Counted from the stretch's first letter, positions 43,201-55,576 are shown. The stretch: DNA of 64,000 nt from Fallopia convolvulus (GCA_964016875.1 OZ024721.1:42367088-42431087), one strand, 5' to 3'. Numbers and translations: made by a program. Notes: a model not told the origin generated them from the letters alone.

Positions 43201-43462
43201 ATGGTGCAGTGAGGCAAGAAAATCCTTGAACAGGCCACCGAAGGGCGAAGTGCTTGACAACTTAATTTACAATTACAGTCCCACTTATTGTGGAAAGGCT
43301 GGGTAATTCTTTAAACCCGAAACTTATTGCACTTGCACAACAATGGTGTATTAGCCATCTAATATCTAGTTTACAATCATAGCACCATGTACAGCTTTAT
43401 TCTTATTTATGGAGTAATTTGTTTGCAGGAAAGGGTTCGATGAGGTATACATCTTTAAATGA
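40231..43462 (+). CDS. GGH: Gamma-glutamyl hydrolase (folylpolyglutamate hydrolase), 10 exons, 342 aa
   Basis: GGH removes glutamates from folylpolyglutamates, controlling folate turnover; plant forms are vacuolar. Exons: 40231-40557, 40773-40859, 41545-41634, 41894-41988, 42168-42228, 42607-42696, 42811-42873, 42961-43049, 43210-43302, 43429-43462. The lengths sum to 1029 bases and keep one frame. A signal peptide is likely in MWNYFWIPLLISFTPSRAQ. Peptidase C26 features: RPVIGILSHPGDG, AASYVKFVESAGARVIPLIY, NGVLLTGGW, nucleophile Cys156 in AICLGFELL, ASTLQFV and catalytic His269 in TGFQWHPEKNAFEWG, then YNYSPTYCGKAGKGFDEVYI. Everything expected for a full-length enzyme is present. ATG 40231 is chosen because it directly precedes the signal peptide; in-frame ATG 40069 would add a 54-residue Pro-rich extension. 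Confidence 0.93.
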
Positions 43463-45238
43463 AAACTACTTGCTGTTTCAGCCGAATCTCTGAAGGGTGA
43501 TTCTCACCCTCTATATTGTACAATTACTACATTGTGAAAGCACTTGTGTGTAACATAACATGGTTATAAAGACAGGTTCGATTGCAATTGTGAAGAAATA
43601 GCTATTTGCTTGCAAGTGTTTTCGGAGCTCTTTTCCGGCTCATGCTTTGCACGTTATTCAACATTGGTATGTATTATCTGTACGATCAATGTCTTGGTGT
43701 GCTTTTTTAATGTTCCTCTATCTCTTGCTCTCAGCTTCTTCTCCTTGATGCTTGAGGCCAATGTCCATCTATACCTCCACTTTAAATCCATAACTAACAT
43801 AATTTCTTAACAAAGAGAGAAGATTATACTGAAACTGCCGAGCAAACAACACATTGAATATATGGTCAGGTTTATGAAGATAATGGCTATTATTAGTCAA
43901 CAAGGACAAAGGTCATGGGATCGTTGTCTCTCTATAGCTTCGAAATCTATGATCCATGACTTAGCAAGAATGATGGCTATATGTGGAAAAAAGCCAAAAT
44001 ATAGAAAGCAAGATATTATTGTGGTGACCCTCTGACCAAAAACAAAAAAGATATTGTGGTGATACACCTTTTCCATGGCGGGAAACAATAATATTGGAGA
44101 TATTAGTTTTTAAATGCCTGCATTGCATGGAAACAAAAAAAATTGTGTATGTTGCTGCTATATATAATCGGTCATTTAAAATATCTAAAAATTATTAACA
44201 AGAATGGACCGAACTTGCTACAAGATTCGTGGCAAGCCACTTGAATAAAATAGGCTAAAAATGTAAAAAAACGCTTAAAACTATAGAGCAAATGCTGGGC
44301 AATAACCCAAACCTTCACCCAGAGGTTTTCATGGGCACAAGTTTTGAAAAAATTTAGAAACAGTCACCAACTTTAATAAAAGGCGGTGGTGTTCGGTGGT
44401 ACAAGATAATATTTTGGTCATATTCTCTGGACAAAATAGTGGCAAAATTAGCTGTTGATTGGGATGTAAATGACCATATTACTCATCCCCATTTTGTCCC
44501 GAACGCCAATAACCAACATGAAATGAAAATCATGATTAGTTATATAATCTGCAAGTGACTACAATACTATTACTTTCTCTGTAATCACGACAGGAAAAAA
44601 GACTCAAGTATGAGTAACTCAATTCCTTACTTACAAAACCAACACATAACTGAAATTTAGAAGATTTTGAAATAGGCCAGACAATTTTCAATTTTGGTAG
44701 GCCAATGGGCTCTGATACTTTCGGGCTAAAATGATCAGTTTTAGCCATCTGGGTTGCATGACCAAGTGAAGCTTTAATCAAAACTTCACTTGGTTAGCGG
44801 GCGGGTATTTGCTCAGATTATTAAAGGGTCGGATCTAATGATTTTTTTTTATTCATACATGATCGATCTGATCTGATAAAAGAAATACATGATTGATCTG
44901 ATCGAGGGTACAAGTCCCAGTCTGATAGAGGTTTTTGCTCAAGAATCAAGAACGTTATTTTATTAATTTTATTTATCATTTTTAGAAAGTGTTAACATTA
45001 TCTATCTAGTTTGGAACCCATCTCTTAGGAAGGGCTAGACTTGCCGCTTGAGTCTGTAGAAACAAATTTGGTGGTAGTTGTACCTACTGACCACGACTCA
45101 ATAGTTTATTAGATTTTTCTAAATATGATATTAGTAAAAAAATATAAAATTTATTGTAAGTAATTTAGTATACATGTTATTTACAAAAAATATTTTTTTT
45201 GGAATCAATAAAAAAAAATCAAATCTAAATCTAAGTTA
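43463..45238. other. Non-coding stretch downstream of GGH
   Basis: 3'-UTR-like sequence to about 43600, then AT-rich DNA. A perfect 11-bp hairpin (ACCAAGTGAAG / CTTCACTTGGT, 12-base loop) lies at 44761-44794. Repeated GATC(T)GATCTGATC words lie at 44860-44905. No gene is supported. Confidence 0.4.
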
Positions 45239-46905
45239 TCTATAACTATATATTAAAACTGTCCCTTATTGAGTCACCATAACGATTCTGGCCCCACCTC
45301 ATATTTATAAAATTATTTTTTATTTCTAATATTTTAACTTTTACCCTATTATATTCTTCTTTAACTATTTAAATCTAGCTTTAACATCAAACAAATATCT
45401 ATTTAGTATAACAATATCTTTTGAAAACTTCCTTATACAAATATTTAAAATTAAAGATAACAAATTAAAATATTTTTAAATAAGTATAAATATCTTTTAC
45501 CTTTTAGCATGATGTCTTTTCACGAAATAATTTATAAATATATTTTTTCTTTTATAATAAAAAAAATTAATGATAAATACTTATAATGTTTAAAAATAAA
45601 AAAATAGGTAATATCTATAACTATATATTAAAGTTGTACCTTTTCGAGTCACCAGAACGATTCTAGCCCCACCTTATATTTATAAAATTAATTTTTTTAT
45701 ATTATTATAACTTTTTCTATTAAATTCTTTATAACTATTTAAATTTATCTCTAACATCAAAAAAATATCTATTTAGTATAACAATATTTTTTTGAAATCT
45801 TCCTTATACAAGTATTTAAAATTAAATATAAAATATTTAAATATTTAAAAATAAAAATAAATATTTTATCATATATATTTTGACGAATTTATTTATAGAA
45901 ATATAGTGATTTTCTTTAATAAAAAAATTAATGAATAAATAGTTAAAATTTTTAAAATTAATAAAAATGGATAACAAAATATTTAATATTTATCGAAATA
46001 TTTGATAAACTCTAAATTTACGTACATGAAAAGTAATAAAATAGGAAGAATATAAAATAAATTATTTATATTAAAGTTTATATTATATTTTTATTTATTT
46101 ATTAATATCCTATTTATAATGTTTATAAAATATCGAATCGTAGTCGTACATGGTACGACGGGTAAATTTATATTATAATGTTTATAGTATAATAAATTAT
46201 ATTAAATTTATTATTTTTACTTTTTTCTTTTAAATTTTATAAAAATCTATCTACTTTTTATAAAATCTAACATTCTAACATGTTTAATAAAAATTAAAAG
46301 AAAGAAAAAATAAAAGATAAGATTTTTTTAATATATAATGATAGATAATGTGATCTTTAGTGATAAGATTTTTTCATAAAGCTATCGTTCTAACGTTCTA
46401 ACTTCTAATGTATTTACGTGTATTTAATATTGTAAATTTTGAATATCTTTTTTTTATATTTTAATTTCGTAAAAATTTATAGCAATTTATCTTTTCAATA
46501 AATATATAATATTTATCATCCATGTTAATTCAAAACTTATTTATTTTATTTTTCATAAATATCATCGTTATTCTCAATTAATTTTTTAGCAACCCATTTA
46601 TACATATATTACTACTTTATGATAGATAATGTGATCTTTAAGATAGGATATTCTTATGATAGATAAAAAAGAGACTATTAAACTCATAAATATTTAATAA
46701 CACATGTATGTGTTTTCAATATTTAAAAAATAAATGCATCAAGGTTTATGGTGAATTAATATTTATTTTAAAAATCATTGTTTCTAATATATGAATGCCA
46801 TCCATTGAACAAATGTAGTTGAGATTTTATATCACATGTAATGTAAATTTTTATTTAATTTTAAAAATAAAATAAATCCCGTACATGGTACGGGTAATAA
46901 ACTAG
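45239..46905 (+). mobile_element. Helitron-like non-autonomous element(s)
   Basis: The 5' end TCTATAACTATATATTAAAA follows an A, and the 3' end has a hairpin CCCGTACATGGTACGGG (46878-46894) followed after 7 bases by CTAG (46902-46905) and a host T. These are the A|TC...hairpin...CTRR|T marks of Helitrons. A second 5' terminus begins at 45614 (TCTATAACTATATATTAAAG) and the next ~220 bp repeat the first copy, so two elements sit head to tail or the 5' end was duplicated. Another hairpin GTCGTACATGGTACGAC is at 46143-46159 without CTAG. No Rep/helicase is present. Confidence 0.65.
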
Positions 46906-47751
46906 TTAAGTTTAAAGTTGAGAGTAAAGATAAATTATTAAAATTAAATAATTTACATTACTCTTTTTCCTTGACAATATTTTATAAATAATTTTATTTT
47001 TGTTTAAAAAGAGATAGAATATGAATAATAAATATTTTCAAAATATGGAAGAGATAAGATCTAAATATAATAATTAGTTTAATAAATAAGATATAATATA
47101 TTATGAATGAAAAAGATAAAATTTTATTTATTAAAAATAGTTAAATATAATTAATTTAACTTATGATGGAGCCAAAATAATTCTAGTAGTTCGATAAAGT
47201 AAATATGAAATAAGATTAAATATTATATTATCTATAATGTTTTTCTTATTTTCCATAAACGTACACATAGAGATTATCAAAATTTTCAATATCTCTAAAT
47301 ATTAAATACTAAATATTATATTTTCTATAGTTTTTATTATATTTAAAGATTAAAAACATTTATAATTTTTTTTATTGTAATAAGAAATCAAAAAATAAAA
47401 TATATATAAAGAAAATTGTCGAAAGCTATGATGCTAAAATATACAAGATATATATACATATGTTTTAAATATTTATCTTTATTTTTTCGTTTCTATAAGG
47501 AATTTGTCAAAAGATATCATTATATTTTTTTATTTTAAATATGTTGTTAAGATACATATTTTTTAAAAAGTTTAAATATAACTAAATAAAAATTAATTTG
47601 ATGTTAAAGAGATATATTTAAATAGATAAAAAGGAATTTAATAAGAAAAAGTCTAAATATTAGGAATAAAAATTTCTTTTCTTAAATATGAGGTGAGATC
47701 AGAATCATTCTAATGGTTCAAAATAGTACAATTTTAATATATAGTTATAGA
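46906..47751 (-). mobile_element. Helitron 5' terminus in inverted orientation (partial)
   Basis: Read on the minus strand from 47751, the sequence TCTATAACTATATATTAAAA and the following ATTCTGATCTCACCTCATAT match the 5' ends at 45239 and 45614. The interior is AT-rich and no 3' hairpin with CTRR is found on that strand, so the element is truncated or composite. Another diverged inverse copy of the GGAGCC..ATTCTAGTA part is near 47165-47200. Confidence 0.5.
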
Positions 47752-47890
47752 TTTTCTATAACCTTGCTTTCATTAAAAAAATTAATATGATATAATACTC
47801 TTTTGTTTAATTCGTGTTTGTTTTATTATTATTTATAAAATCTTATCTATTCATATACAGTTGATATTGTAATCAACACAATTTTTATCT

Positions 47891-48301
47891 AGTACATGTA
47901 GACTTGTCAATCGGGTCGGGTCGGGCGGGTTCAATCATTTCGGATTTGGGTTGTTACGGGTCACGGGTTAAACCGCGTCGGGTCATGCGGGTTTTCAGGC
48001 AGTCGGGTTGATCAAGGGGTCAAAAATATTGAATTTTTTATGATTATCAAAATAGATTTTTAATTAAATAATAATATTTAATTATAATATATTATTTTTA
48101 CGTATTTTAATAATAAAATATATCATATTTTCTTAAATAAATGTATATATTTTATAAATATACTAAATCGGTCAACCCAACAGGTTTCGGGTCTATCGGG
48201 TTTCGGTTCACTTCAGGTTTCGGGTTCAAATTTTCGGGTCTTGACCCTAAAATTTTCGAGCGGTTCGAATCGGGTTAGCTTTTGACAGCTCTAAGTACGT
48301 G
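47891..48301. mobile_element. hAT-type MITE, copy 2 (395 bp) with 8-bp duplication
   Basis: The element 47899-48293 starts TAGACTTGTCAATCGGGTCG and ends TTTTGACAGCTCTA. It is flanked by AGTACATG (47891-47898) and AGTACGTG (48294-48301), an 8-bp duplication with one mismatch. It is the same family as 35762-36198, including the central ATATACTAAATCGGTCAACC block. Confidence 0.85.
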
Positions 48302-48814
48302 AGATCCTATAAAGCACTCATGAAATTATAACTTTTAAGTCCATGCTTATGCGAATAAATCTCGTATTTTTCAAAAAAAAAAAAAAGTCAAAGATAGGAC
48401 TTTAAGGTGGAGAGGGGGACGACAAGAACATATTTTCGTCAAAAATTCATTTCTGGGAGGCGCATAGTCTCTATAAATGTTTTGTCTTTAATGTGTATCA
48501 AAAATAACATTATGTGAATCAAAACTAGTTGAATATGTATTGATTTTTTATGCACGTTGTGCATCAATTTTGAACTTTTTTTTAATTTTAACATTAGTTT
48601 TTTGTATTAAATACTATAGTTAGCTAATTTTAATTCATTCGATGCATATGCATAAATTAGATGCACATTTCGGTTATTTTGATACACATATGGTTAGATT
48701 TGATGCACATATAAATAAGACACACATAATGATCCTCTCATTTGGATCTTTCACGAGACATTCTTTCGGGGAGAACGTCACCACATTGTTCCCTTAGTTA
48801 CAAATTTACAATGT
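48302..48814. other. Non-coding spacer
   Basis: AT-rich sequence with repeated ATGCACAT words (48540-48720). No gene or terminus is seen. Confidence 0.4.
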
Positions 48815-49021
48815 CATTGATCATTAGTATTCCAGCTCCTACAATTGATCTTCCTTCTTATTACCAAAGGCTACCATTCCTTTAGCATTACCTTGAAGTG
48901 AGACGAGATTATTGCTATTTACAGTCATGTGACTTGAGCACGCATCAACTATCCAAGTACCACCTCTTGTTCTCGTCCACGTCCCACATAGCCTCGGTAT
49001 CAAGTCATTCTCCGAGTGGCC
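48815..49021 (-). pseudogene. Copia protease-region remnant (family X, copy 1)
   Basis: The minus strand reads GTWIVDACSSHMTVNSNNLV, then NAKGMVAFGNKKEDQL, a stop, and VGAGILMIND. This matches the Copia aspartic-protease region, although the usual DSG triad is not intact (VDAC). The same words occur in the copy at 61552-61680 (HMTRNSNNLISL, AKGKLSFGNTKEG, VGVGVLMINEN), so both belong to one family. Confidence 0.7.
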
Positions 49022-51174
49022 CAGGTGAGTTTTCTTGTTCTTATCCAATCAATTCTGGTGATGATCCTTTCTCCTATCCTTGTTCTATAGTAGATCCTAC
49101 TGTTAGTACTGTGAAGGAGTTGAAACCTCCTTGGTTTTCGGATTATACTAACCCTGTTGTAGGATTACCAAGTAGTCTTATTGATGATCGAGGGCCAAAT
49201 ATTTTGGAGAGAAGCTATGATGTTTTTCAGGCTAAGTATGGGGTTTCTTATGATCCCTTCGATACTGGATGGAAGCCGCCCTAGGTAAGCCAAGGTAAGT
49301 TCGTCGGGCTAACGACGTTAAAAATAGCGCTTACGGGAGGCAACCCGCTTTTTGTTTTTGTTTTAGTTTTTGCTTTCTTGGATCTTTTTGCTAGCTTTCT
49401 TTTGACTTATTTTTAGGTTAGATTAGTGTAGTAGGATAGAAGTTTTTCTAAAGTGACTCAGGTACAAGAAGTTAAGAAGTGCTAAAATCAAGAAGAATCG
49501 GTACAAGCATACAACGTGTTCGGTAACGACCCCTCAGGGTCGATACCGACCTCTACCGAACCAAGAAAATCAACTCAAGTGATCAATGGTTTCAATCAGC
49601 TTCAGTTTTATTCTGTGAGTTCCCTTTTCTTATCCTCTTTATTCTTTCTAGTTTTAAACAGTGAGGACACTGTTTGGTTTAAGTATGGGGTATGGGAAAA
49701 GGTAACTCAGTTTTGTGTCAGTTTTTGTGTCTTTGTTTGTGTTTTTAGGATTGATAATATTCCACTTAGATGTCCTATGATATGCTTTAACTTGCTTGAT
49801 CATGTAATCCCATAGCATGTTTGGAAAGCTTTGCCTGAATCATGTTAAAACTTTGTTTTTGTGTGGATATTTAGCATGTGATGAAATTGAGCACATATGA
49901 TCTTATGTAGAAGTGACTTAAATCCAAACAAAAAATTGCTACCTAGTGAGTTATTTTTGGCCTTATAGGGAGAACATAAAAAATCCCTCTTCTTTTCTTG
50001 TGTGATTTACTCTCCTTATGCATATTATCTCTTGTCATTGATATGGTTATCTATTTCTTGAGACCTATATGAGATATTAGTTCATTGCATGTGGAATCGG
50101 ATGATAGAGAACTTATTTTTATAAGCCTTATTTATCCTTATCTACCCTTATCATTATCCTCTTTTTGAAGCAAATTTGAGCCTTTAAAGCCTTTTATTTT
50201 TAGCTCCACAAAATTATTCCCTAGCCGATGTAAGCTTGACCCTATCCGGGGATTAGGACTTATTATTGGTTGTTATGGTTTTGTTGAGTGAGGTGTTTGG
50301 TTCAAGTGTGGGGTAATATGGGTTGGGTAAAGTGAAAGTCTTGCAGTATGTCATGTAAAAAGAAGTTTGGTTCCCTGAATGCACTTACAAAAGAAGTGGA
50401 AAGAAGTGAAAAAAGAGTTTATTATGATGAGCAGACATCGTTACCGACCCAGGTAGGGTCGGTATCGAGCTTCCCGCAGAGAAAAAAAAAGTGTGAAAAA
50501 TCATAAGGGAGAAAAAGAAAGTGAAGAAAAAGCTGAAAAGTGAAAATGTGCATGAGCCAAATCTTCCTAAGTGTTTGTAAGCAAGATTAGATGGGATTTA
50601 AAAGGGTTGAAAGAGATGAGTTTGAGCATAATGTTTGAGTGAGTTTGGTATGATGTTATCTTTTGAGAGTTTTGGTGAATTATGTGAGTTTTTAGGAGTC
50701 TTTGATTCCCGGATATTATTAGCACCACATGACCAAATATTTCCACGCCTATTTGTTATTACCAAGCCCCGTTACAACCCGGCCGAATGGAAGCTTCTAT
50801 GAAGTTTTTCATTGAGCCTAAGTTATCTTGATGATTTTTATGTGTTTTGACATCTCGGGTGGAGAGTTTGGTGATATAAGTAACAATGACTATGTTGATT
50901 TTTGTATATTGGATTGAGTTAAGAGTTGTTATTCTAAGCCCAAACACTTGAGAGTTGAGTGAAACACATTACCCTTGTGAGGTTGGATTCTTGGTTGCTT
51001 TTGCTTGAGGTTGCTTATATATGTGTGATGATGTTAGATTCACTTGTCTATTTGTTCTACTTGTGTTTTGATGTTGTTTTTTGATAAGAGCATTGACTTG
51101 ATATATATGTTGATGGTTTTGGTTGATGTCTTGTTGATTGCTTGAGGACAAGCAAGTCTAAGTATGAGGTATTT
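49022..51174 (+). mobile_element. Gypsy (Athila/Tat-like) 3' internal region
   Basis: An open stretch to 49284 ends KYGVSYDPFDTGWKPP then a stop and may be the polyprotein tail. The sequence after it, GCGCTTACGGGAGGCAACCC (49328 on), is a hallmark of the region following pol in plant Athila/Tat Gypsy elements. About 1.8 kb of non-coding DNA follows, including paired GGTCGGTATCGA-type words at 49530 and 50456. It leads to GCTTGAGGACAAGCAAGTCT (51140) and a purine-rich tract before the LTR. The gag and pol of this element are not in the window. Confidence 0.55.
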
Positions 51175-52420
51175 TGATGTCCGCCTTTTTAGTCGTGTTT
51201 GAGTCTTTTTCTTTAGTTTTGTATTTTGTTTTGAGTCGTTTGAGTAAGTTTTCGTATTTTCTTAAGATATGGAGTCTACATAAGCTTTGGTGGTGTTTTG
51301 TAGGTTTTTAGAAGCTATTTGGAGCACTTTTTGAAGAAAGGAGCAAAGCTGGTGAAAGACAGCACTCAAGAATAAAGAGAAGATGAAGATTTAGCGCTCA
51401 AGTAAAGTTATTGAAGATTAAGTTTGAGCTTGGAAAGAGATAGAGAAATTCGTTACAAGAACATAGGAAAAAGAATCGAGTCAAACAGAGTTGTAACGAA
51501 TCCTCTACGCAAGTTTTACTCAAGGCTGTTCAAAGTGCTGAACAAGGTCGTTAACAAGGCTCTCAGGTCGTTAACGAGGCACCGCGAGGAGCAGCGAAGA
51601 CAGAGTCGGCGTCCTATTAATGGGCTTTTATCCTATTTTCTTTTATGTTATTAGATAGATAGAAGGAATATATCTTATTAGAAGATATATCCCCTCTTTA
51701 GTTTCTCTATAAATAGATTTAAGATAGAATAGTTTCTCTATAAATACACTGGTCCCCTCTTTAGTTTTCTTATCATTCAAGTTAGAGGAGGAGGAGGAGG
51801 AGGAGAGAAGAGAGAGGGGGGCGTGAGGAGAGGATAGAGAGACGAGTTTGTGGTGTTGCTTGGAAGACAAGTTTGCTTTGGATTTGCTTGTAAGTTTACT
51901 TTTTAATCTAATTTAGATGTTTGCAATCATGATTTGTGAGTAGTCTTCCTCTCTAAGGTTGGGGTTAAACCCAACAATGGTTGTGCATGCTTGTTTATGA
52001 TCATGTCTTGATTGTTTTTATTGCATGAATCTATTCTATTGTTCTTAATCCTTGAAACGAAAGTTGAAAGGAATTTCTCATTCATAGTTGAAGCGAAAGC
52101 AAAAACCTTGAATCAGAATAGTCAATTTAGGGTTTTGAAGCGAAAGCAGATCAATCCTAGTTGAAGTAGAAGAGATTAGATAGTAAGTTTATTGATAGGA
52201 CGAAAGTTGATTGATTTACTAAGTTTGGTTGACGAAAGTTGACACCTTTATGTGATAAAAACATGATCTTTATGTTTCATAGTGTTTGGCATGCATAATT
52301 GTTGTTGTGGGGATACCTAAACCTTAGAATTTCTCTTCCTTGATAAAAAATCCTTGCTTTTCTCTCTTACTTGTGCTCTAAGTAAGAACAAAACTTGATA
52401 CTGACTTTCTCCCTGCAGAC
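51175..52420 (+). repeat. Gypsy 3' LTR (probable), about 1.2 kb
   Basis: It starts TGATGTCCGCC after the purine tract. It has TATA-like CTATAAATAGA (51708) and CTATAAATACA (51742) and a GAGGAGGAGGAGGAGGAGGA run (about 51786). The right limit is somewhere between 52380 and 52440, where minus-strand gag sequence begins. No second LTR was found to test the boundaries. Confidence 0.5.
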
Positions 52421-53140
52421 GAACCTGACTCTGCTATACTCAGCGGGGTCTTGACTATAAATTTTATTTGTTGTCAAATCAACCCTCTCAACACATTCAA
52501 TAAAAGCATCAGGGTCATAAGTATCATAAAAAAGCTCAAATTTTACCTTGATGTTGCGTCTTATGATGCGTGGATCCCGGGCGTCATGCATATCGATGTC
52601 TTGGCGAGGGCTTCGGTACCGAGGGGAGTTGGCACACCGTGGGCGCCGATCGCGTGGTGGCCCACGATGGTATCCATCGTCACCATCATCCGGATCGTCG
52701 CCATCATCGGGGCACTGAGGGCGTCAGTCCTCTCGATCGCGATCACGCCTTTGACGATGTCCAGCCTTGCAAGCTGTGCCATAGGCACGCTCGTACTCTT
52801 TCCGATTTTTGGCTAAGTGAGGCGGTGGTATCCAATCGGAAGGCCGGTGGTCAAGCTCCTCGGGATCTTGTACCTGCGGATGATCATAACTAGTTTCTTC
52901 AGAATAATCACTGAATTCATCGTAATGATTCTCAAATTCGGAATAAGGATTACAAATAATCCTCAACTCTGTAGTCATCGGCGTCGTAGTACTTGGCCCC
53001 GTGCTTCCGCTTTGGGGTTTTTTACACAACAACTGGCGACTCTTTCTTGATTTCTTTTTATGGCCACCACTACCATGTTGACGTCGATACTCTTCGGAGT
53101 CATACTCCTCATCGGAATAAACGTCGTATGATGGTGCGCG

Positions 53141-53990
53141 AAATAACCGCTAAGTAGCTAAGGACAAAACAATATATATATATATATATATGCATAAAAA
53201 GTGTATTGCTTGCTTGGGTATTATTTGCATATAAGGGTGAGATACGTGAAAGTCAAGCATCACTCTCCAAGAATTGTGTAATCTATTTGGACCAAGGGCA
53301 TATTTGTTCAGTATAAAAGGTTAAGAATAGGATCATAAGCAAATCACTTTGGCCCAATAAATAACATGGCTCCGATTTGCCCAACAAACAAATTATCAGT
53401 GAATGATCATGAAAATCGGTACATGAGGACAAAGGCTTATCTATATTTTTTGGTCCAAATTCAATTTCTACGTACTGCCACCCATGCAAATTCACACGTT
53501 TTCATTTCTTAGTGTGAAATAGTCTCTCAAATCATCCCACATCGGACATTTTCATATAAGCTGGCAGCTGGGCACTATTATATATAGCAGGCCTATGATA
53601 CAATTTTAAGGATCGAAAGACCTCTCCGGGTTAGGAATCTTTTCATGTACCTAGATTCGATGTGTTTGATCTTCGAGTGAGATCGCGCTATTTACAGTAT
53701 AAAGTCCAAATGGCTTTAATTGTAACGAGGATTACAAAACAATCAGCTGAAGGGCGGGAAGGAGGAATAATCCACGTACGAAAACCGTTTGGTTGTACGA
53801 ATTCCCGAGAGTTAGTATTTATTATAATCCCGTTTATACCGCGGTTTATTTTGGGTTTCAACATCATACACTTGGATGTCCCTATAATCTCGCGCTAATT
53901 GACAGCGATCCGCGGTCCGGGGACCACCATCATACCGATCAAACTGGCGACTTTTTTATGGATTCCATGCGGTGCATGGTGCCATATTGC
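53141..53990. other. Insertion-like segment inside the gag remnant
   Basis: The stretch does not continue the gag frame. It contains an (AT)n tract (53172-53191), an snRNA-type promoter signature at 53534-53588 and otherwise unrecognised DNA. Exact borders are not evident. Confidence 0.4.
53534..53588 (+). promoter_or_regulatory. snRNA-type promoter signature (USE plus TATA)
   Basis: ATCCCACATCG (53534-53544) matches the plant upstream sequence element RTCCCACATCG. TATATATAG starts at 53579, a gap of 34 bases, the spacing known for Pol II-transcribed plant snRNA genes. CA-N6-AGTCCAA at about 53694-53708 fits the snRNA 3' box. The sequence between (about 53610-53690) is not an snRNA I recognise. 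The motif is also common in plant repeats. Confidence 0.35.
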
Positions 53991-54275
53991 GAAGACGGCT
54001 CAACATGTCCTTTGGCACGCGCGCTCGACGTCGTTCGCGGACACGCCCGGAATGCCATGAACCTTCGATGCTAAACCTTGCGCCGGTGGCACCTTGCGTT
54101 TGGACTGCGTTTGACTCTCGATCAGTCGGCGTTCGAGTTCCGCAATTCGAGCCGCCGCAACCTCCAGTGCCAAGTGTTTTTGGTGGTGGTTGTGTTGTTG
54201 CACCGGTGGAGGATCGTTGTTCCGGTTATCCTCGTTACCCCATTCGAACACCGTTCCTATTGTCACACCAGTCAT

Positions 54276-54954
54276 AGCACAAGTAAGGAGTTCGAGTTTT
54301 CTTAAGTCGGCCTACCCTTAGTGTTCAACCACACGAACAAGCAAGGACGGGTTAGGCTTAAGGTCACTCGACTCAAGCAAGTGAAGTAAGGATAAAAAAC
54401 AAACAATGAAAGCTAAAGAAACACACGAAAAGCAAAGTCAAACCGAGAAAGGAAGGAAAAGAAACATGCAATCGGCATGGAGAGTTGGTTGCCGAAAATA
54501 AAAGATTGGAGAGAGAATGGAGAGATCTTGCCTTATTTTGGCTTGTGATCCTCCAAGATCCTTTTTTTTTGAATATGTTCGGAAATATGTTACCTTATTT
54601 TGGCTTTGATATTTTGATTTGCTCTCTTTTTTTTTAACCGAACTATCTCTAGGATTTTTATCCTTTAGAGATATGGCAACAAGGTACTATTGAGATCAAC
54701 ACAAGATATGCTCGAATTAAAAAAGCTAGAAATCGGCAAACAAAACCTTAAGTGCATGCAACTAGCAAGAAAAAGTAGTAATTTCACCCAAATCAAATGA
54801 TGAAGTCGAGTAGGTCTAGGTTGATTGTAGTGGGGTTTTTTTTTCGTCGAACATATTACGCAAGAAAAAAAAAATTTGTACCCTAGATGGCGATTTAAGA
54901 TAATGGACGGATCTAGGGTTTGAAGCAATGGATGGATCGTGTGAATTGAACAAG
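54276..54954 (-). other. 5' leader of the minus-strand Gypsy element
   Basis: Non-coding; it lies between the gag start and the LTR/primer site on the minus strand, and is itself split by the solo LTR. Short T runs at 54560 and 54840. Confidence 0.4.
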
Positions 54955-55549
54955 AAAGGTGATGCGACTCTGCTCTAGCTCGGACCCAGCTCTGACGGAC
55001 CCGAGACGACCTAGACCTTGGAGACCCCCTTGGATTAGGACTTAGTCTCATATTATGTTATTATTTATATTTCCGTCATTTCCCTTTTAGGCGTGTGTTC
55101 CATTCTTATAGGATGAGTTAGCCTTGTTATTTCCCTTTCTAGATAGTTTCTATATTTAGTATGTTGTCTTATTGGGCACGGAGTCGTTGGGCTTTGTTTG
55201 CATACAAACACTAGGCGCCTCTCCCTTGATAGACTAGGGTTTCGTGGTTCTCCTCTATATAAAGGAGCCACGCCCCATTGTAATCCTTACGTCATAATGA
55301 AATAGCCAGAGCTTTGAGTCGAGTTCCTCCTCCCCTTTGGCCCGACGTCACCCTCGGTTCCTTTTGTCGAGTCCTTCTTTGGATCGGCGTTCTAGTCCTT
55401 TACCTCGCCCCACCCTCGTTCCGACGAGCATTATAGGCCCGCGAGTCCACTTTGTGGTCTCGTACTTATCCCGGTTACGATTGCCGGAGAAGATCCGGAT
55501 GTATCGAGTCTAGATCCACCCCTTGTGACCCTAGGGTCGCATCAAAAGG
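54955..55549 (+). mobile_element. Solo LTR (585 bp) with perfect 5-bp duplication
   Basis: The LTR 54960-55544 starts TGATGCGACTC and ends GGGTCGCATCA, with a 9-bp perfect inverted terminus. AAAGG flanks it on both sides (54955-54959, 55545-55549). TATA CTATATAAAGG at 55255-55265 and a GC-rich leader indicate plus-strand transcription. No internal region is present, so it arose by recombination between two LTRs. Confidence 0.85.
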
Positions 55550-55576
55550 GTGTAGCGAGACTTACTCAAACCTTTG

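Larger units (their letters stand above)
52421..54275 (-). pseudogene. Gypsy gag remnant, minus strand, interrupted
   Basis: The N-terminal piece 54275-54000 reads MTGVTIGTVFEWGNEDNRNN and VAAARIAELERRLIESQTQ. After a break, 53140-52724 continues (YSEETSYDHPQVQDPEELDH). In another frame down to about 52430 comes a gag core, KVKFELFYDTYDPDAFIECV, resembling the FDG..DPD.FLEW block of plant Gypsy gag. At least two frame changes and a roughly 0.85 kb interruption (53141-53990) make it non-functional. The order from the LTR at 55591-56452 through the primer site to this gag fits one minus-strand element whose pol has been lost. Confidence 0.7.

Noticed and set aside
52451..52893. Plus-strand open frames of 107-121 codons
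   Set aside because: They are antisense to the minus-strand gag remnant, which carries the recognisable Gypsy gag signature.
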